NCBI GenBank assembly: GCA_964495595.1
Contig: CAZBWH010000009.1
Span: 1 to 58,709 of the forward strand
DNA: 58,709 nucleotides
Direction: 5' to 3'
Origin: CALMFQ01 sp964495595
GTDB taxonomy: Bacteria; Pseudomonadota; Gammaproteobacteria; Burkholderiales; SCOH01
Part shown: piece after piece, positions 8,768 through 17,886 of the stretch
Layout: every line of letters starts with the position of its first letter
Numbering within the stretch: the first letter of the stretch is position 1
Position numbers and translations under genes: made by a program
The notes under the pieces: generated by a model
Told to the model about the DNA's origin: nothing
The model's input: the letters and a program-made list of their open reading frames with translations, nothing else
The model's database searches: none

Positions 8768-10680
8768 TCGACCTGCGGGTGGCCCGGCGTTGGCAGCCAG
8801 CGCTGTACCGCCGCCAGCAGGATGTCGGCAACGATCGGTTTGCTGAGAAAGTCGTTCATTCCGGCCGCCAGACATTGTTCGCGGTCTTCTTCAAAGGCGC
8901 CGGCGGTCAGGGCGATGATCGGTATCGCTGGCCGCTGCTCGTGTTGTTCCCATTCACGGATGATCCGGGTGGCGTCGATGCCACCCAGTTCCGGCATCTG
9001 GCAATCCATCAGCACCAGGTCGAAGGCTGCGCCGCTGCAGATGGCGTCGACCGCGGCCTGGCCATCTTCCACGCAGACCACTTCCAACCCGTGACGGGCA
9101 AGCATGCCGCGGGCAACCAGCTGGTTGACTGGCATGTCTTCAGCCAGCAGAACCTTGCCGCGCAAGGTGCCCGTGTGCCGGTTGGCCGCGATGCTGCCGG
9201 GCTGCACGGGAGGCTGTGCGACCGGCAGGTTCAGCTCGAACCAGAAATGCGTTCCCTGTCCCGGCTGGCTTTCGAGGTGGATGGCCCCGCCCATCAGGCT
9301 CACGAAGCGCTGCACGATGGCCAGCCCCAGTCCGGTGCCGCCAAAGCGGCGGGTCGTGCTGCCGTCTGCCTGGGAAAACGGCTGGAACAAGCGGTCGCGC
9401 TGCTCTGGCAGAATGCCAATGCCGGTATCCCGTACGCTGAAAGTCAGCTGTGCGCTTTGCGGGCCGGCATCGCTCACGGTCAGCGCCAGGGTGACGCTGC
9501 CGTGCGGGGTGAACTTGATCGCGTTGCCGGTCAGGTTCATCAGGATCTGTCTTAGCCGGGTCGGGTCGCCTTGCACATGGCTTGGGCCGTCGGTCTGCAG
9601 GATCAAGGTCAGCGACAGCCCTTTTTCCCGGGCAGCAGGCCCGAACATGGCGTGGACATCGCGCAGCGCATCGGCCGGCGAGAAGGCTATCTGCTCCAGT
9701 TCCATCCTGCCGGCTTCGATCTTCGACCAGTCGAGAATGTCGTTCAGGATCGACAGCAACAGCGAGCCGGACTGGTGAATGGTCTGGGCGTAGCTGATCC
9801 GCTGGGTTTCGCTCAGTCCCGGTTCCTGCAGCAAGTGGGCCATGCCCAGCACTCCGTTCATCGGCGTGCGGATTTCGTGGCTCATGGTGGCCAGAAAGGT
9901 CGATTTGGCCTGGTTGGCCTGGTCGGCCAGCCGGTTGGCGGCCATCAACTGCTGCTCACGTTCCTGCAGCCGGCCGATTGACTGCTCCAGCTCTGATTTG
10001 GTGTGTTCCAGCCCGGCCAGGCTGTCGCGGAACAGGCTGGCGTAGCGGTATGTCATCCAGCCGACCAGCAGATAGATAATCACCATGACCAGCACGATCA
10101 CCCCGGCCGGCGGTTTGTTCCGGTCGATGATCTGCAGGATGCCCAGGGTTTGCGCGGCCAGCAGCGCGATGATTGCCAGGGCACAGCCGACTGCTACCCA
10201 CAGCGCCATTCGCGGATGAAACAGGAAGCCGGCCAGCAGGATGACTACGATGATCACCTGCAAACCAACCGAGTGGGCGCCGTTTTGCAGCCAGACACTG
10301 GCGGCGAGGAAAAATACCAGCAGGAACAGGCCGAACAGGGCGCTGGCAAGGCTGTCCAGCCCGCGTCGTTGCAGCAGCAGGCAGAGGCAGGCAACGCCGG
10401 CAATGATGATGCCGTTCAGGATGCGCTGGTTGCCGATATCGAACAGCCCCGCGCCCGGAGCCGCCTGCATGGCCAGGATGCCGGCAGCAATCAGTGCGCC
10501 GGCCAGTGAGGCCAGCAAGGTGGTGCGCACGATCTGGGCATTGATGCGCCGCAGTCGCTCGGGAAAAGAATCCTGGCCGCCAGGCGGGATGGCCGCGCTG
10601 GCCGGCGGTGGCGGAGCTGAGGGAAGGGTCATGGCTGGGCGCTTTTTCGCAGGCGAAGCATCAAGCCCCAGTATATGCAA
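8752..10680 (-). CDS. Membrane hybrid sensor histidine kinase
   Basis: The 642-residue protein has about six predicted membrane helices between residues 54 and 210, then a coiled coil (about 222-260). The HisKA domain has the phosphorylated His at about 268 (TMSHEIRTPMNG). The HATPase has N, G1 and G2 boxes (NLTGNAIKF, RDTGIGI, FGGTGLGLAI). A C-terminal receiver has its phosphate-accepting Asp at about 559 (LVLMDCQMPELGG). No periplasmic sensor domain is obvious, so the membrane region itself probably senses. An in-frame Met at residue 17 (10632) is an alternative start; neither has a clear ribosome site. No response regulator gene is adjacent, so it must signal through a distant HPt protein or regulator. 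Confidence 0.92.
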   Translation of the reverse strand: MHILGLDASPAKKRPAMTLPSAPPPPASAAIPPGGQDSFPERLRRINAQIVRTTLLASLAGALIAAGILAMQAAPGAGLFDIGNQRILNGIIIAGVACLCLLLQRRGLDSLASALFGLFLLVFFLAASVWLQNGAHSVGLQVIIVVILLAGFLFHPRMALWVAVGCALAIIALLAAQTLGILQIIDRNKPPAGVIVLVMVIIYLLVGWMTYRYASLFRDSLAGLEHTKSELEQSIGRLQEREQQLMAANRLADQANQAKSTFLATMSHEIRTPMNGVLGMAHLLQEPGLSETQRISYAQTIHQSGSLLLSILNDILDWSKIEAGRMELEQIAFSPADALRDVHAMFGPAAREKGLSLTLILQTDGPSHVQGDPTRLRQILMNLTGNAIKFTPHGSVTLALTVSDAGPQSAQLTFSVRDTGIGILPEQRDRLFQPFSQADGSTTRRFGGTGLGLAIVQRFVSLMGGAIHLESQPGQGTHFWFELNLPVAQPPVQPGSIAANRHTGTLRGKVLLAEDMPVNQLVARGMLARHGLEVVCVEDGQAAVDAICSGAAFDLVLMDCQMPELGGIDATRIIREWEQHEQRPAIPIIALTAGAFEEDREQCLAAGMNDFLSKPIVADILLAAVQRWLPTPGHPQVDQADA

Positions 10681-10721
10681 TGAGCGGCTTGGCTGCAGGC
10701 CGCGCCAGACAAGGCATGCAG

Positions 10722-10760
10722 CCGGCCTGCAGGGCGCTGTGGCAAAGGCTTGCAGGCCGG
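10722..10760. terminator. Hairpin between the DUF808 gene and the hybrid kinase gene
   Basis: CCGGCCTGCA (10722-10731) pairs with TGCAGGCCGG (10751-10760), giving a 10-bp perfect stem with a 19-base loop. It starts just past the stop of the leftward DUF808 gene (10764). There is no T tract, so it may be an mRNA-stabilising or weak terminator hairpin. Confidence 0.5.
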
Positions 10761-10763
10761 TGG

Positions 10764-11699
10764 TCAGTGCGAACGGCCGGTCAGCTTCTGCCCCGCGGTT
10801 ACCATGGCCAGGATGATTGCGCCGGCGACCACGCCGAACAATGCATCCAGCACCGGGCCGGCCAGCACCTGCAGGATGCCGCCGACTCCCGGCAGGGTGC
10901 CGGCCAGTTGCGCCAGATGCTCGATCTGGTGGTGCGCGACGGGAATCCCGTGGGTCAGGATGCCGCCACCCACGGTAAACATGGCAATCGTGCCGACCAC
11001 TGCCAGCGTTTTCATCAGCCGTGGCGCTGCTCCCAGCAGCAACGATCCGAATGCCCGCACTGCGCCCACCCGGCCCGTGTTGCGCAGATGCAGGCCGGCA
11101 TCGTCCATCTTGACGATGGCGGCGACCAGTCCGTAGACACCGATCGTCATCACGACCGCGATCGTTGACAGCACCGCAACCTGTTTGGCAAAGCTGGCGG
11201 CCGCCACGGTTCCCAGCGCAATGACGATGATTTCGGCCGACAGGATGAAATCGGTACGGATCGCCCCCTTGATCTTGTCGCGCTCCAGCGCCACCAGATC
11301 AATGTTCGGGTTGGCCAGTGCTGCGGTCAGCTCGGCGTGGTGCGCCTCGTCCTCTGCGGCACTGTGCAGGTATTGGTGAGCCAGCTTTTCAAACCCCTCG
11401 AAGCAGAGAAATGCACCGCCCAGCATCAGCAGCGGGACAATGGCCCACGGAATGAACGCGCTGATGGCCAGCGCCAGCGGCACCAGGATCACCTTGTTTT
11501 TCAATGAGCCGACACCCACCGCCCACACTACCGGCAACTCCCGGTCGGCGCTGACGCCAGCCACCTGTTGCGCGTTCAGGGCCAGATCGTCGCCCAGTAC
11601 CCCGGCGGTCTTCTTGGCAGCCACCTTGCTCATTACCGCCACGTCATCAAGGATGGTGGCGATATCGTCGATCAGTGCCAGCAGACTGGTTCCGGCCAT
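10764..11699 (-). CDS. DUF808 family inner-membrane protein (YedI-like)
   Basis: The 311-residue protein begins MAGTSLLALIDDIATILDDV and contains AAKKTAGVLGDDLALNAQQV, both characteristic of the DUF808/YedI family. It then shows several hydrophobic segments: about 70-100, 150-175, 177-197, a stretch near 235-255 and the C-terminal 280-305. No biochemical role is established for this family. It is transcribed leftward, away from the ccm operon, and is separated from the kinase gene by about 80 bases that contain a hairpin. Confidence 0.88.
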   Translation of the reverse strand: MAGTSLLALIDDIATILDDVAVMSKVAAKKTAGVLGDDLALNAQQVAGVSADRELPVVWAVGVGSLKNKVILVPLALAISAFIPWAIVPLLMLGGAFLCFEGFEKLAHQYLHSAAEDEAHHAELTAALANPNIDLVALERDKIKGAIRTDFILSAEIIVIALGTVAAASFAKQVAVLSTIAVVMTIGVYGLVAAIVKMDDAGLHLRNTGRVGAVRAFGSLLLGAAPRLMKTLAVVGTIAMFTVGGGILTHGIPVAHHQIEHLAQLAGTLPGVGGILQVLAGPVLDALFGVVAGAIILAMVTAGQKLTGRSH

Positions 11700-11776
11700 G
11701 GTTCAGTGACTCCGTTCGGGCAATAAAGGGCAGGGCGCCTGCAACAGGCGGGCAACGACAGCAACAGACATGGCAA

Positions 11777-11790
11777 ATGATCTCCATCAA
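11777..11790. promoter_or_regulatory. FNR/DNR-type box upstream of ccmA
   Basis: ATGAT-CTCC-ATCAA differs from the FNR consensus TTGAT-N4-ATCAA at one base. It lies about 145 bases before the first ccm gene in the divergent gap with the DUF808 gene. Together with the two better boxes before nirS it suggests oxygen- or NO-responsive control of cytochrome c maturation. Confidence 0.5.
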
Positions 11791-11933
11791 GGCACAATGG
11801 CCGGCATCTTGCCGCATGGCGCCCGTTCGGGCAACCGCCCGGCCGGCACCAGCGTCAGCCCAGGTGCCTGCAGGTCTTGCCAGTTGACAATCATCAATGA
11901 GAACCGGTAGCGCATTGCCTACACTGCGCCCCT

Positions 11934-12628
<695 letters not shown>

Positions 12629-12632
<4 letters not shown>

Positions 12633-13306
12633 GCTTCCTGTTCGCGATCCGGGCCATTGTCTGGAAAGATCTGGCCAGCGAATGGCGCAGCCGCGAGCAG
12701 ATGGCGTCGATGTTTTTCTTTGCGCTACTGACCCTGTTCATTTTCAATTTTTCGCTCAGCCCCGATCCGGCCGCCGTGCGTGAACTGATGCCCGGCCTGA
12801 TCTGGATAGCCTTTTCGTTTACCGCCGTGATCGGCCTCGGGCGCTCGTTCGTGGCCGAACGCGAAAACGATTGCCTGGATGCGCTGCTGATGTCGCCGGC
12901 CCCCAAGGGAGCACTTTACCTGGGTAAGCTGCTGGCCAACCTGCTGTTTACCCTGGCGGTCGAAATCGTACTGTTCCCGCTGTTCGTGCTGTTTTTCAAT
13001 TTCGACCCCGGCCCCGACTGGCCGATGTTGCTGCCAGTGTTTGCGCTGGGCACACTGGGGCTGGCAGCCCTGGGTACGCTGTTTTCCGCCATGATGGTGC
13101 AGATTCGGGCGCGGGAACTGATGTTTCCGATCCTGACCCTGCCGCTGGCCTTTCCGGTGCTGATCGGCGCGGTGCAGGCCACGGCGGCGGTGCTGTCGGC
13201 ACGGCCGTTGTCACACTATGTCGGCTGGCTGCAGTTGCTGGCCGCATTCGATCTGGTTTTCGTCATCATTGCTTACTGGACTTTCGAGTTCGTGCTGGAG
13301 AGCTGA
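12629..13306 (+). CDS. ccmB: Heme exporter membrane protein CcmB
   Basis: The 225-residue integral membrane permease pairs with CcmA. It begins with AIVWKDLASEWRSREQ, the charged coupling segment typical of the family. About six hydrophobic segments follow; the cytoplasmic loop FVAERENDCLDALLMSPAP contains the conserved RE-x-LE/D-x-L pattern of ABC-2-type permeases. The sequence looks closer to the deltaproteobacterial/Thermus-like CcmB type than to the enterobacterial one (an impression from memory, not an alignment). The start overlaps ccmA by four bases, and the stop directly abuts the ccmC start. Confidence 0.88.
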
Positions 13307-14014
13307 ATGGAACGTCTTTACCGATTGGCGCTGCGGCTGGCGCCCTGGCTGGGTTTGCTGGCCTGGCTGCTACTGGCTGCCGGGCTTTACTGGTCGCTGG
13401 TCAGGGCGCCGGCCGATTATTACCAGGGCGAGGTGGCCCGGCTGATGAATCTGCATGTGCCGCTGGCCAAAACCTCACTGTTTGCCTACCTGCTGGCCTT
13501 CCTCGGCAGTTGCCTCTACCTGTGGAAGCGGGCTGCGCTGGCTGACCGCATTGCCCATGCATCAGTCGCCATCGGCATCGTGTTTACCGCCTGCACCCTG
13601 ATGTCCGGTGCCATCTGGGGAAAGCCCACCTGGAATGCCTGGTGGACCTGGGACGCCAGGCTGGTGTCGTTTGCCGTGTTGTTCCTGCTGATGGCCGGTT
13701 ATCTGATGCTGCGTACCTATGTCGACGACCCGCAGCGCCAGGCCCGGTTCGGCGCGGTGCTGGCCATTGTCGGCTTCATTGATCTGCCAGTGATCCACCT
13801 GTCGGTACGCTGGTGGCGCACCTTGCACCAGCCCGCCTCATTCAAGGGCGCAGGCGGTATTGCGATTGCCCCGGAAATGCTGACTTCGCTGGCGCTGATG
13901 GCCGCCGGGATGATTTCCCTGTTCGTTTACTTGATGTTGCTGTATTCGCGCCGGCTGGAGCTGCAACAAGCCGAAGAAGGCCAGCGGCGCCAGCAAATGA
14001 TGGAGCTCAACTGA
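13307..14014 (+). CDS. ccmC: Heme-handling protein CcmC
   Basis: The 235-residue six-helix membrane protein presents heme to CcmE. The periplasmic tryptophan-rich WWD motif is clear (GKPTWNAWWTWDARL, about 106-120). It is flanked by candidate heme-ligating histidines in NLHVPLAK (about 47-54) and VIHLSVRWWRTLHQP (about 163-177). The C-terminal tail is polar and Gln-rich. Its TGA overlaps the next start (TGATG), so the downstream CcmE/CcmD-like protein is coupled to it. Confidence 0.92.
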   Translation: MERLYRLALRLAPWLGLLAWLLLAAGLYWSLVRAPADYYQGEVARLMNLHVPLAKTSLFAYLLAFLGSCLYLWKRAALADRIAHASVAIGIVFTACTLMSGAIWGKPTWNAWWTWDARLVSFAVLFLLMAGYLMLRTYVDDPQRQARFGAVLAIVGFIDLPVIHLSVRWWRTLHQPASFKGAGGIAIAPEMLTSLALMAAGMISLFVYLMLLYSRRLELQQAEEGQRRQQMMELN

Positions 14015-14463
14015 TGATGAATGCACTGCGCTGGATCATTACGCTGCTGGCCTTGTCGCTGGCGGCAGGGGCGGGCTGGAGCCGTTACCAGCAGCAGGTT
14101 GCACCCCAGTCTGTTTCGGGGTTTGACGGCGCAGCCGCCGGTACGCCGGTGCGCCTGCTGGGGCGGATTGCCGGTGGCTCGCTGCAAGGCGATGCCGCTG
14201 CATTGCGGTTCGATCTGGAGCTTGAGGGGCGCCGGATTCCGGTGCGTTACGTCGGGCCGGATCGCGACAGCGTACGCGAGCTGAAAACCATGCTGGTAGG
14301 GGGCGTCCGGCAACTGGATGGCAGTCTGACGGCTGATTCGATCGGTATCCGGCCCAATTACGGCTATGTCGCAGCGGGGTTCGGCCTGGTGCTGGCCGTG
14401 CTGCTGTTGCGCACCGCATCGCTTGAACGGCAGCTCAGCCGTCTGGAAAGGAAGCAGGCATGA
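14014..14463 (+). CDS. CcmE-like OB-fold protein without the heme His, with a CcmD-like C-terminal helix
   Basis: This 149-residue protein occupies the slot that ccmD usually holds, between ccmC and ccmE. It has an N-terminal membrane anchor (about 5-22) and an OB-fold-like periplasmic domain (about 45-112). The motif IPVRYVG (75-81) is identical to residues 82-88 of the adjacent true CcmE. From there the two align without gaps for 44 residues, with 14 identities by my count. At the heme site CcmE has HSEDY (121-125), whereas this protein has PNYGY (114-118): the Tyr is kept and the heme-binding His is Pro. Unlike CcmE it ends in a second helix (about 118-133) and a basic tail (SLERQLSRLERKQA), which resembles small CcmD proteins. 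It may combine a heme-free CcmE module with CcmD function. Confidence 0.75.
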   Translation: MMNALRWIITLLALSLAAGAGWSRYQQQVAPQSVSGFDGAAAGTPVRLLGRIAGGSLQGDAAALRFDLELEGRRIPVRYVGPDRDSVRELKTMLVGGVRQLDGSLTADSIGIRPNYGYVAAGFGLVLAVLLLRTASLERQLSRLERKQA

Positions 14464-14906
14464 ATCGCAAATGGGGAATTGTCGGCAGTGCGCTGGCGGT
14501 GGCCGGCATCGTGGCTTATCTGGCCTGGGGCAGCTTTGGCGACTCGCTGGTGTATTTCTACACGCCGGCCGAAGTGGTCAAGCTGACACCCGCCTACGAG
14601 ACCCAGCGCATTCGCGTCGGCGGCATGGTGGTCAAGGGCAGCATGAAGGTCAAACCGCAAACCACTGAAATCGAGTTCCAGCTTACCGATGGCGCCCAGA
14701 CGATACCGGTGCGTTATGTTGGTGTACCGCCCGATCTGTTTGCCGAGGGGCAGGGCGCAGTGGTCGAGGGTTTCTGGCGCCAGGCCTTCCGTTTCGACGC
14801 CAACCTGATCATGGCCAAACATTCGGAAGATTACATGCCGGTGGAAATGAAGCGTTCCGGCAAGGAAATGCCGAAAGAAGACCTGCTCAAGACACTGAAA
14901 CAATAA
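14460..14906 (+). CDS. ccmE: Periplasmic heme chaperone CcmE
   Basis: The 148-residue protein has an N-terminal membrane anchor (about 5-23) and an OB-fold domain (about 48-120). The covalent heme-binding histidine is H121, with Y125 four residues on (MAKHSEDYMPVE), the HxxxY motif of canonical CcmE. It receives heme from CcmC and delivers it to CcmF/CcmH. It overlaps the upstream CcmE-like gene by four bases, a tandem arrangement of two CcmE-fold genes. The segment IRVGGMVVKGSMK is typical of the family. Confidence 0.93.
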   Translation: MNRKWGIVGSALAVAGIVAYLAWGSFGDSLVYFYTPAEVVKLTPAYETQRIRVGGMVVKGSMKVKPQTTEIEFQLTDGAQTIPVRYVGVPPDLFAEGQGAVVEGFWRQAFRFDANLIMAKHSEDYMPVEMKRSGKEMPKEDLLKTLKQ

Positions 14907-14927
14907 CCACGCAAACGGGCAATCCTC

Positions 14928-16880
14928 ATGTATCTCGCGATCGGACATTTTGCGCTGGTGCTGGCCCTGTGCCTGACCGTGGCCGGTGCTGCGGCCGGGC
15001 TGATGGCACTGCGTGGCCAGGCCAGCTGGGCTCGCAGCGCCCGCCAGTCGGTATTCCTGGTGTTCGGACTGCTCACGATCGGCATCGGCATTCTCGAATA
15101 TGCCTTCCTGACCCACGACTACGCGCTGGATTATGTCGCCGCTCATTCAAGCAATGACCTGCCGCTGTTCTATCTTGCCACCGCCTTGTGGGGCGGACAC
15201 GAGGGGTCGCTGCTGCTGTGGGTCTGGATCCTGTCGCTGTACGCAGCCCTGGCAGCCTGGTGGCACTGGCAGACCCATCCGCGCACCATGCCCTACCTGT
15301 TACTGATCTCACAGGCAGTGATGGGAGGATTCCTCAGCCTGGTCGTGTTCCTGTCCAACCCCTACGACATGGCGGCAGAACGGCTGGCCGACGGCGCAGG
15401 CATGAATCCCTTGCTGCAAGACCCCGGCATGGTCTTTCACCCGCCCTTCCTCTACATGGGTTATGTCGGCTTCACCATCCCGTTTGCATTTGCCATGGCG
15501 GCGCTGCTGTCCGGTCGCGCTGATGCTGAATGGATCAGGGCCACCCGCCGCTGGACGCTGTTTTCCTGGCTGATGCTGACTTTCGGCATTGCGATGGGCG
15601 GCTACTGGGCTTACTACGAACTGGGCTGGGGGGGCTATTGGGCCTGGGATCCTGTCGAGAATGCCTCGTTCATGCCCTGGCTGACCGGCACGGCATTCCT
15701 GCATTCGGTGATGGTGCAGGAGACTCGGCGCATGTTCAAGGTCTGGAATGTCTTCCTGATCATCATGACCTTTACCCTGTCGCTGCTGGGCACTTTCCTG
15801 GTGCGGTCGGGTGTGTTGTCATCGGTGCATTCGTTTGCCGCCGACCCGTCGCGCGGGGTCTACATATTGCTATTCATGACTGCGGTGCTGGTGCTGTCGT
15901 TCGGCGCACTGATCGTGCGCGCCTCCAGCCTGTCGGCCGAGGCCCGGCTGGACTCGCTGCTGTCACGCGAATCGGCGTTTCTCTACAACAACCTGTTTTT
16001 CCTGGTCGCCACTGCCACCGTGTTTGCCGGCACCCTGTATCCGCTGGTGTTCGAGGCCGCCACCGGTGGCAAGGTGACTGTCGGCGCGCCGTATTACAAC
16101 ACCGTGTTCACCCCGGTGATGCTGGCCATGACCGTATTGATGGGCATCGGCCCGCTGATTCCCTGGCGGACGGCCAGCCTGCAACGGATCAGGCGCGAGC
16201 TGGCCATCCCGGCAGGCGGTGCGGCCATCGGCGCGCTACTTGCCTGGCTGGCCGGTGTCCACTCGCTGTATGCCCTGCTCGGACTGGCCATTTCCGGCTT
16301 CGTCGCTTTGGCGATCCTGGCTGACCTGAGGTCTGCAGCAGCGGCCCAGCGCAGCCGGGAGGCCGGCAGCTGGCTGGCATCGGCGGCGCGTGCCATCTGG
16401 CGCAACAAGCGGCGCTTTGGCGGCCAGATGGTGCATGCGGGGGTGGTGATGGTGGTCATCGGCCTGATCGGCTCCAATGCCTTCAAGGAAGAAAAAGAAT
16501 TGATGCTCAAGCCCGGCGACCGATTCCAGCTTGGGCCGTATCAGGTGCAGTTGACCCGGGTAGGGGAGCGCAGCGGCGCCAACTACAGCGCGGTACGCGG
16601 CCAGCTGGATGTCAGCCTGGATGGCCCGCCACTGTTCTCGCTCCATCCAGAGCGGCGGATGTACCGCAATTCGCGAATGCCCACCACGGAAGCGGCGATC
16701 CACGATACCTGGTGGCGCGATGTCTATCTGTCGCTGGGCAATGAGGCCGAGGGCGCCTGGGCCGTGAAGGCGTACCTGAATCCGCTGGTCAAGTGGTTGT
16801 GGGCCGGCATCGTGGTCATGGGCCTGGGGACTGGCCTGGCCTTGCTGCAGGGGCGCCGGCAGAAAGGAACCATGCAATGA
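14928..16880 (+). CDS. ccmF: Cytochrome c heme lyase subunit CcmF
   Basis: The 650-residue polytopic membrane protein attaches heme from CcmE to apocytochrome CxxCH motifs. The WWD domain is clear (ELGWGGYWAWDPVENASF, about 225-242). Candidate heme histidines include DPGMVFHPPFLYMGYVG and AFLHSVMVQE. Many hydrophobic helices fill the chain, with a periplasmic region near the C-terminus (about 520-620) before the last helix. The length is normal for CcmF. The last four bases overlap ccmG (ATGA). Confidence 0.95.
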   Translation: MYLAIGHFALVLALCLTVAGAAAGLMALRGQASWARSARQSVFLVFGLLTIGIGILEYAFLTHDYALDYVAAHSSNDLPLFYLATALWGGHEGSLLLWVWILSLYAALAAWWHWQTHPRTMPYLLLISQAVMGGFLSLVVFLSNPYDMAAERLADGAGMNPLLQDPGMVFHPPFLYMGYVGFTIPFAFAMAALLSGRADAEWIRATRRWTLFSWLMLTFGIAMGGYWAYYELGWGGYWAWDPVENASFMPWLTGTAFLHSVMVQETRRMFKVWNVFLIIMTFTLSLLGTFLVRSGVLSSVHSFAADPSRGVYILLFMTAVLVLSFGALIVRASSLSAEARLDSLLSRESAFLYNNLFFLVATATVFAGTLYPLVFEAATGGKVTVGAPYYNTVFTPVMLAMTVLMGIGPLIPWRTASLQRIRRELAIPAGGAAIGALLAWLAGVHSLYALLGLAISGFVALAILADLRSAAAAQRSREAGSWLASAARAIWRNKRRFGGQMVHAGVVMVVIGLIGSNAFKEEKELMLKPGDRFQLGPYQVQLTRVGERSGANYSAVRGQLDVSLDGPPLFSLHPERRMYRNSRMPTTEAAIHDTWWRDVYLSLGNEAEGAWAVKAYLNPLVKWLWAGIVVMGLGTGLALLQGRRQKGTMQ

Positions 16881-17437
16881 AAACCTGGATAAAAGCCGCT
16901 CTGGTACTGGTGTTGCTTGGCCTGATCGCACTGTTCTGGCGTGGGCTGCATTCCAATCCGCGTCATATTCCCTCGGTGCTGCTCGGGCAGCCGGCGGCAC
17001 CATTCAGCGCACCGGCACTGGACGATGGACGGGTGATCTCCCTGCAACACTACCGGGGTAAGGTGCTGCTGCTGAATTTCTGGGCGTCCTGGTGTACCGA
17101 GTGCGTCAGCGAGCACGACAACCTGCTGAAGCTGGCGCGCGACTACCAGTCACACCCTGACTTTGCGATGCTCGGGGTGGTGTATCAAGACCAGCCAGAC
17201 GATGCCAGGGCGTTTCTGGCAAGCCGCAAAGCCGCCTATCCGAGCCTGATCGACGCCAAGGGGCAGATCGGCATCGACTACGGCGTTTACGGGGTGCCGG
17301 AAACATTTCTCATCGATCGGCAGGGCAAGATCGTCTGCAAGCAGTTCGGCCCGATCATCGGCCCGGACGAGCAGCGATTGCGGGAGCGCTGGCTGGCGCC
17401 GTTGCTGGCCGGCAAGGAGGTCAGGTCATGCGATTGA
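16877..17437 (+). CDS. ccmG: Thiol:disulfide interchange protein CcmG/DsbE
   Basis: The 186-residue membrane-anchored periplasmic thioredoxin has one N-terminal helix (about 5-20), then the active site FWASWCTECVSEH with cysteines at about 73 and 76. The cis-proline loop is GVYGVPETFLIDRQG. In System I it keeps apocytochrome or CcmH cysteines reduced before heme attachment. CTEC is a variant of the usual CPxC. The ATG at 16877 overlaps the ccmF stop; the 3' end overlaps ccmH by ten bases. Confidence 0.93.
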   Translation: MKTWIKAALVLVLLGLIALFWRGLHSNPRHIPSVLLGQPAAPFSAPALDDGRVISLQHYRGKVLLLNFWASWCTECVSEHDNLLKLARDYQSHPDFAMLGVVYQDQPDDARAFLASRKAAYPSLIDAKGQIGIDYGVYGVPETFLIDRQGKIVCKQFGPIIGPDEQRLRERWLAPLLAGKEVRSCD

Positions 17438-17886
17438 GCGGCTATTTACTTGGCCTGTTGCTGGCTGCGTCGGCCTTTGCCACCGAAGTGCGGGAATCGG
17501 CCACCGATGCCCAGGCCCGAGAGCTGGCGCGGGAACTGCGTTGCACGGTTTGCCAGAGCGAAACGGTGTGGGAATCCAATTCGACACTCGCTCAGCAAAT
17601 GCGGCAATTGATCCGTGAACGGCTGGCCAAGGGGGAGTCACCAGCCGAAGTCAAACAGTACCTGTTTCAGCGCTACGGCGATTACATCCTGATGAAGCCC
17701 CGCTTCTCCGGCACCCATATGCTGCTGTGGCTGCTGCCTGTGTTGTTGCTGCTGGCCGGTAGTTTCGCTCTGTGGCGTACCTTGCGCCGCTGGCAACAAC
17801 CCGCCGCGCCACCTCCCGCGCCCCTGTCAGCGCACATGCGGGCCCGGATTGCCGACGAACTGCAACGCGATGGAGACGAGCAATGA
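17428..17886 (+). CDS. ccmH: Cytochrome c maturation protein CcmH (CcmL type)
   Basis: The 152-residue protein has a signal sequence (MRLSGYLLGLLLAASAFATE), then the redox motif LRCTVCQSE with cysteines at about 39 and 42, as in all CcmH proteins. A three-helix periplasmic domain follows and a membrane helix lies near 93-113. The cytoplasmic tail is Pro/Ala-rich (QQPAAPPPAPLSAHM). It works with CcmF in reducing and ligating the apocytochrome. It overlaps ccmG by ten bases and ccmI by four. Confidence 0.93.
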   Translation: MRLSGYLLGLLLAASAFATEVRESATDAQARELARELRCTVCQSETVWESNSTLAQQMRQLIRERLAKGESPAEVKQYLFQRYGDYILMKPRFSGTHMLLWLLPVLLLLAGSFALWRTLRRWQQPAAPPPAPLSAHMRARIADELQRDGDEQ

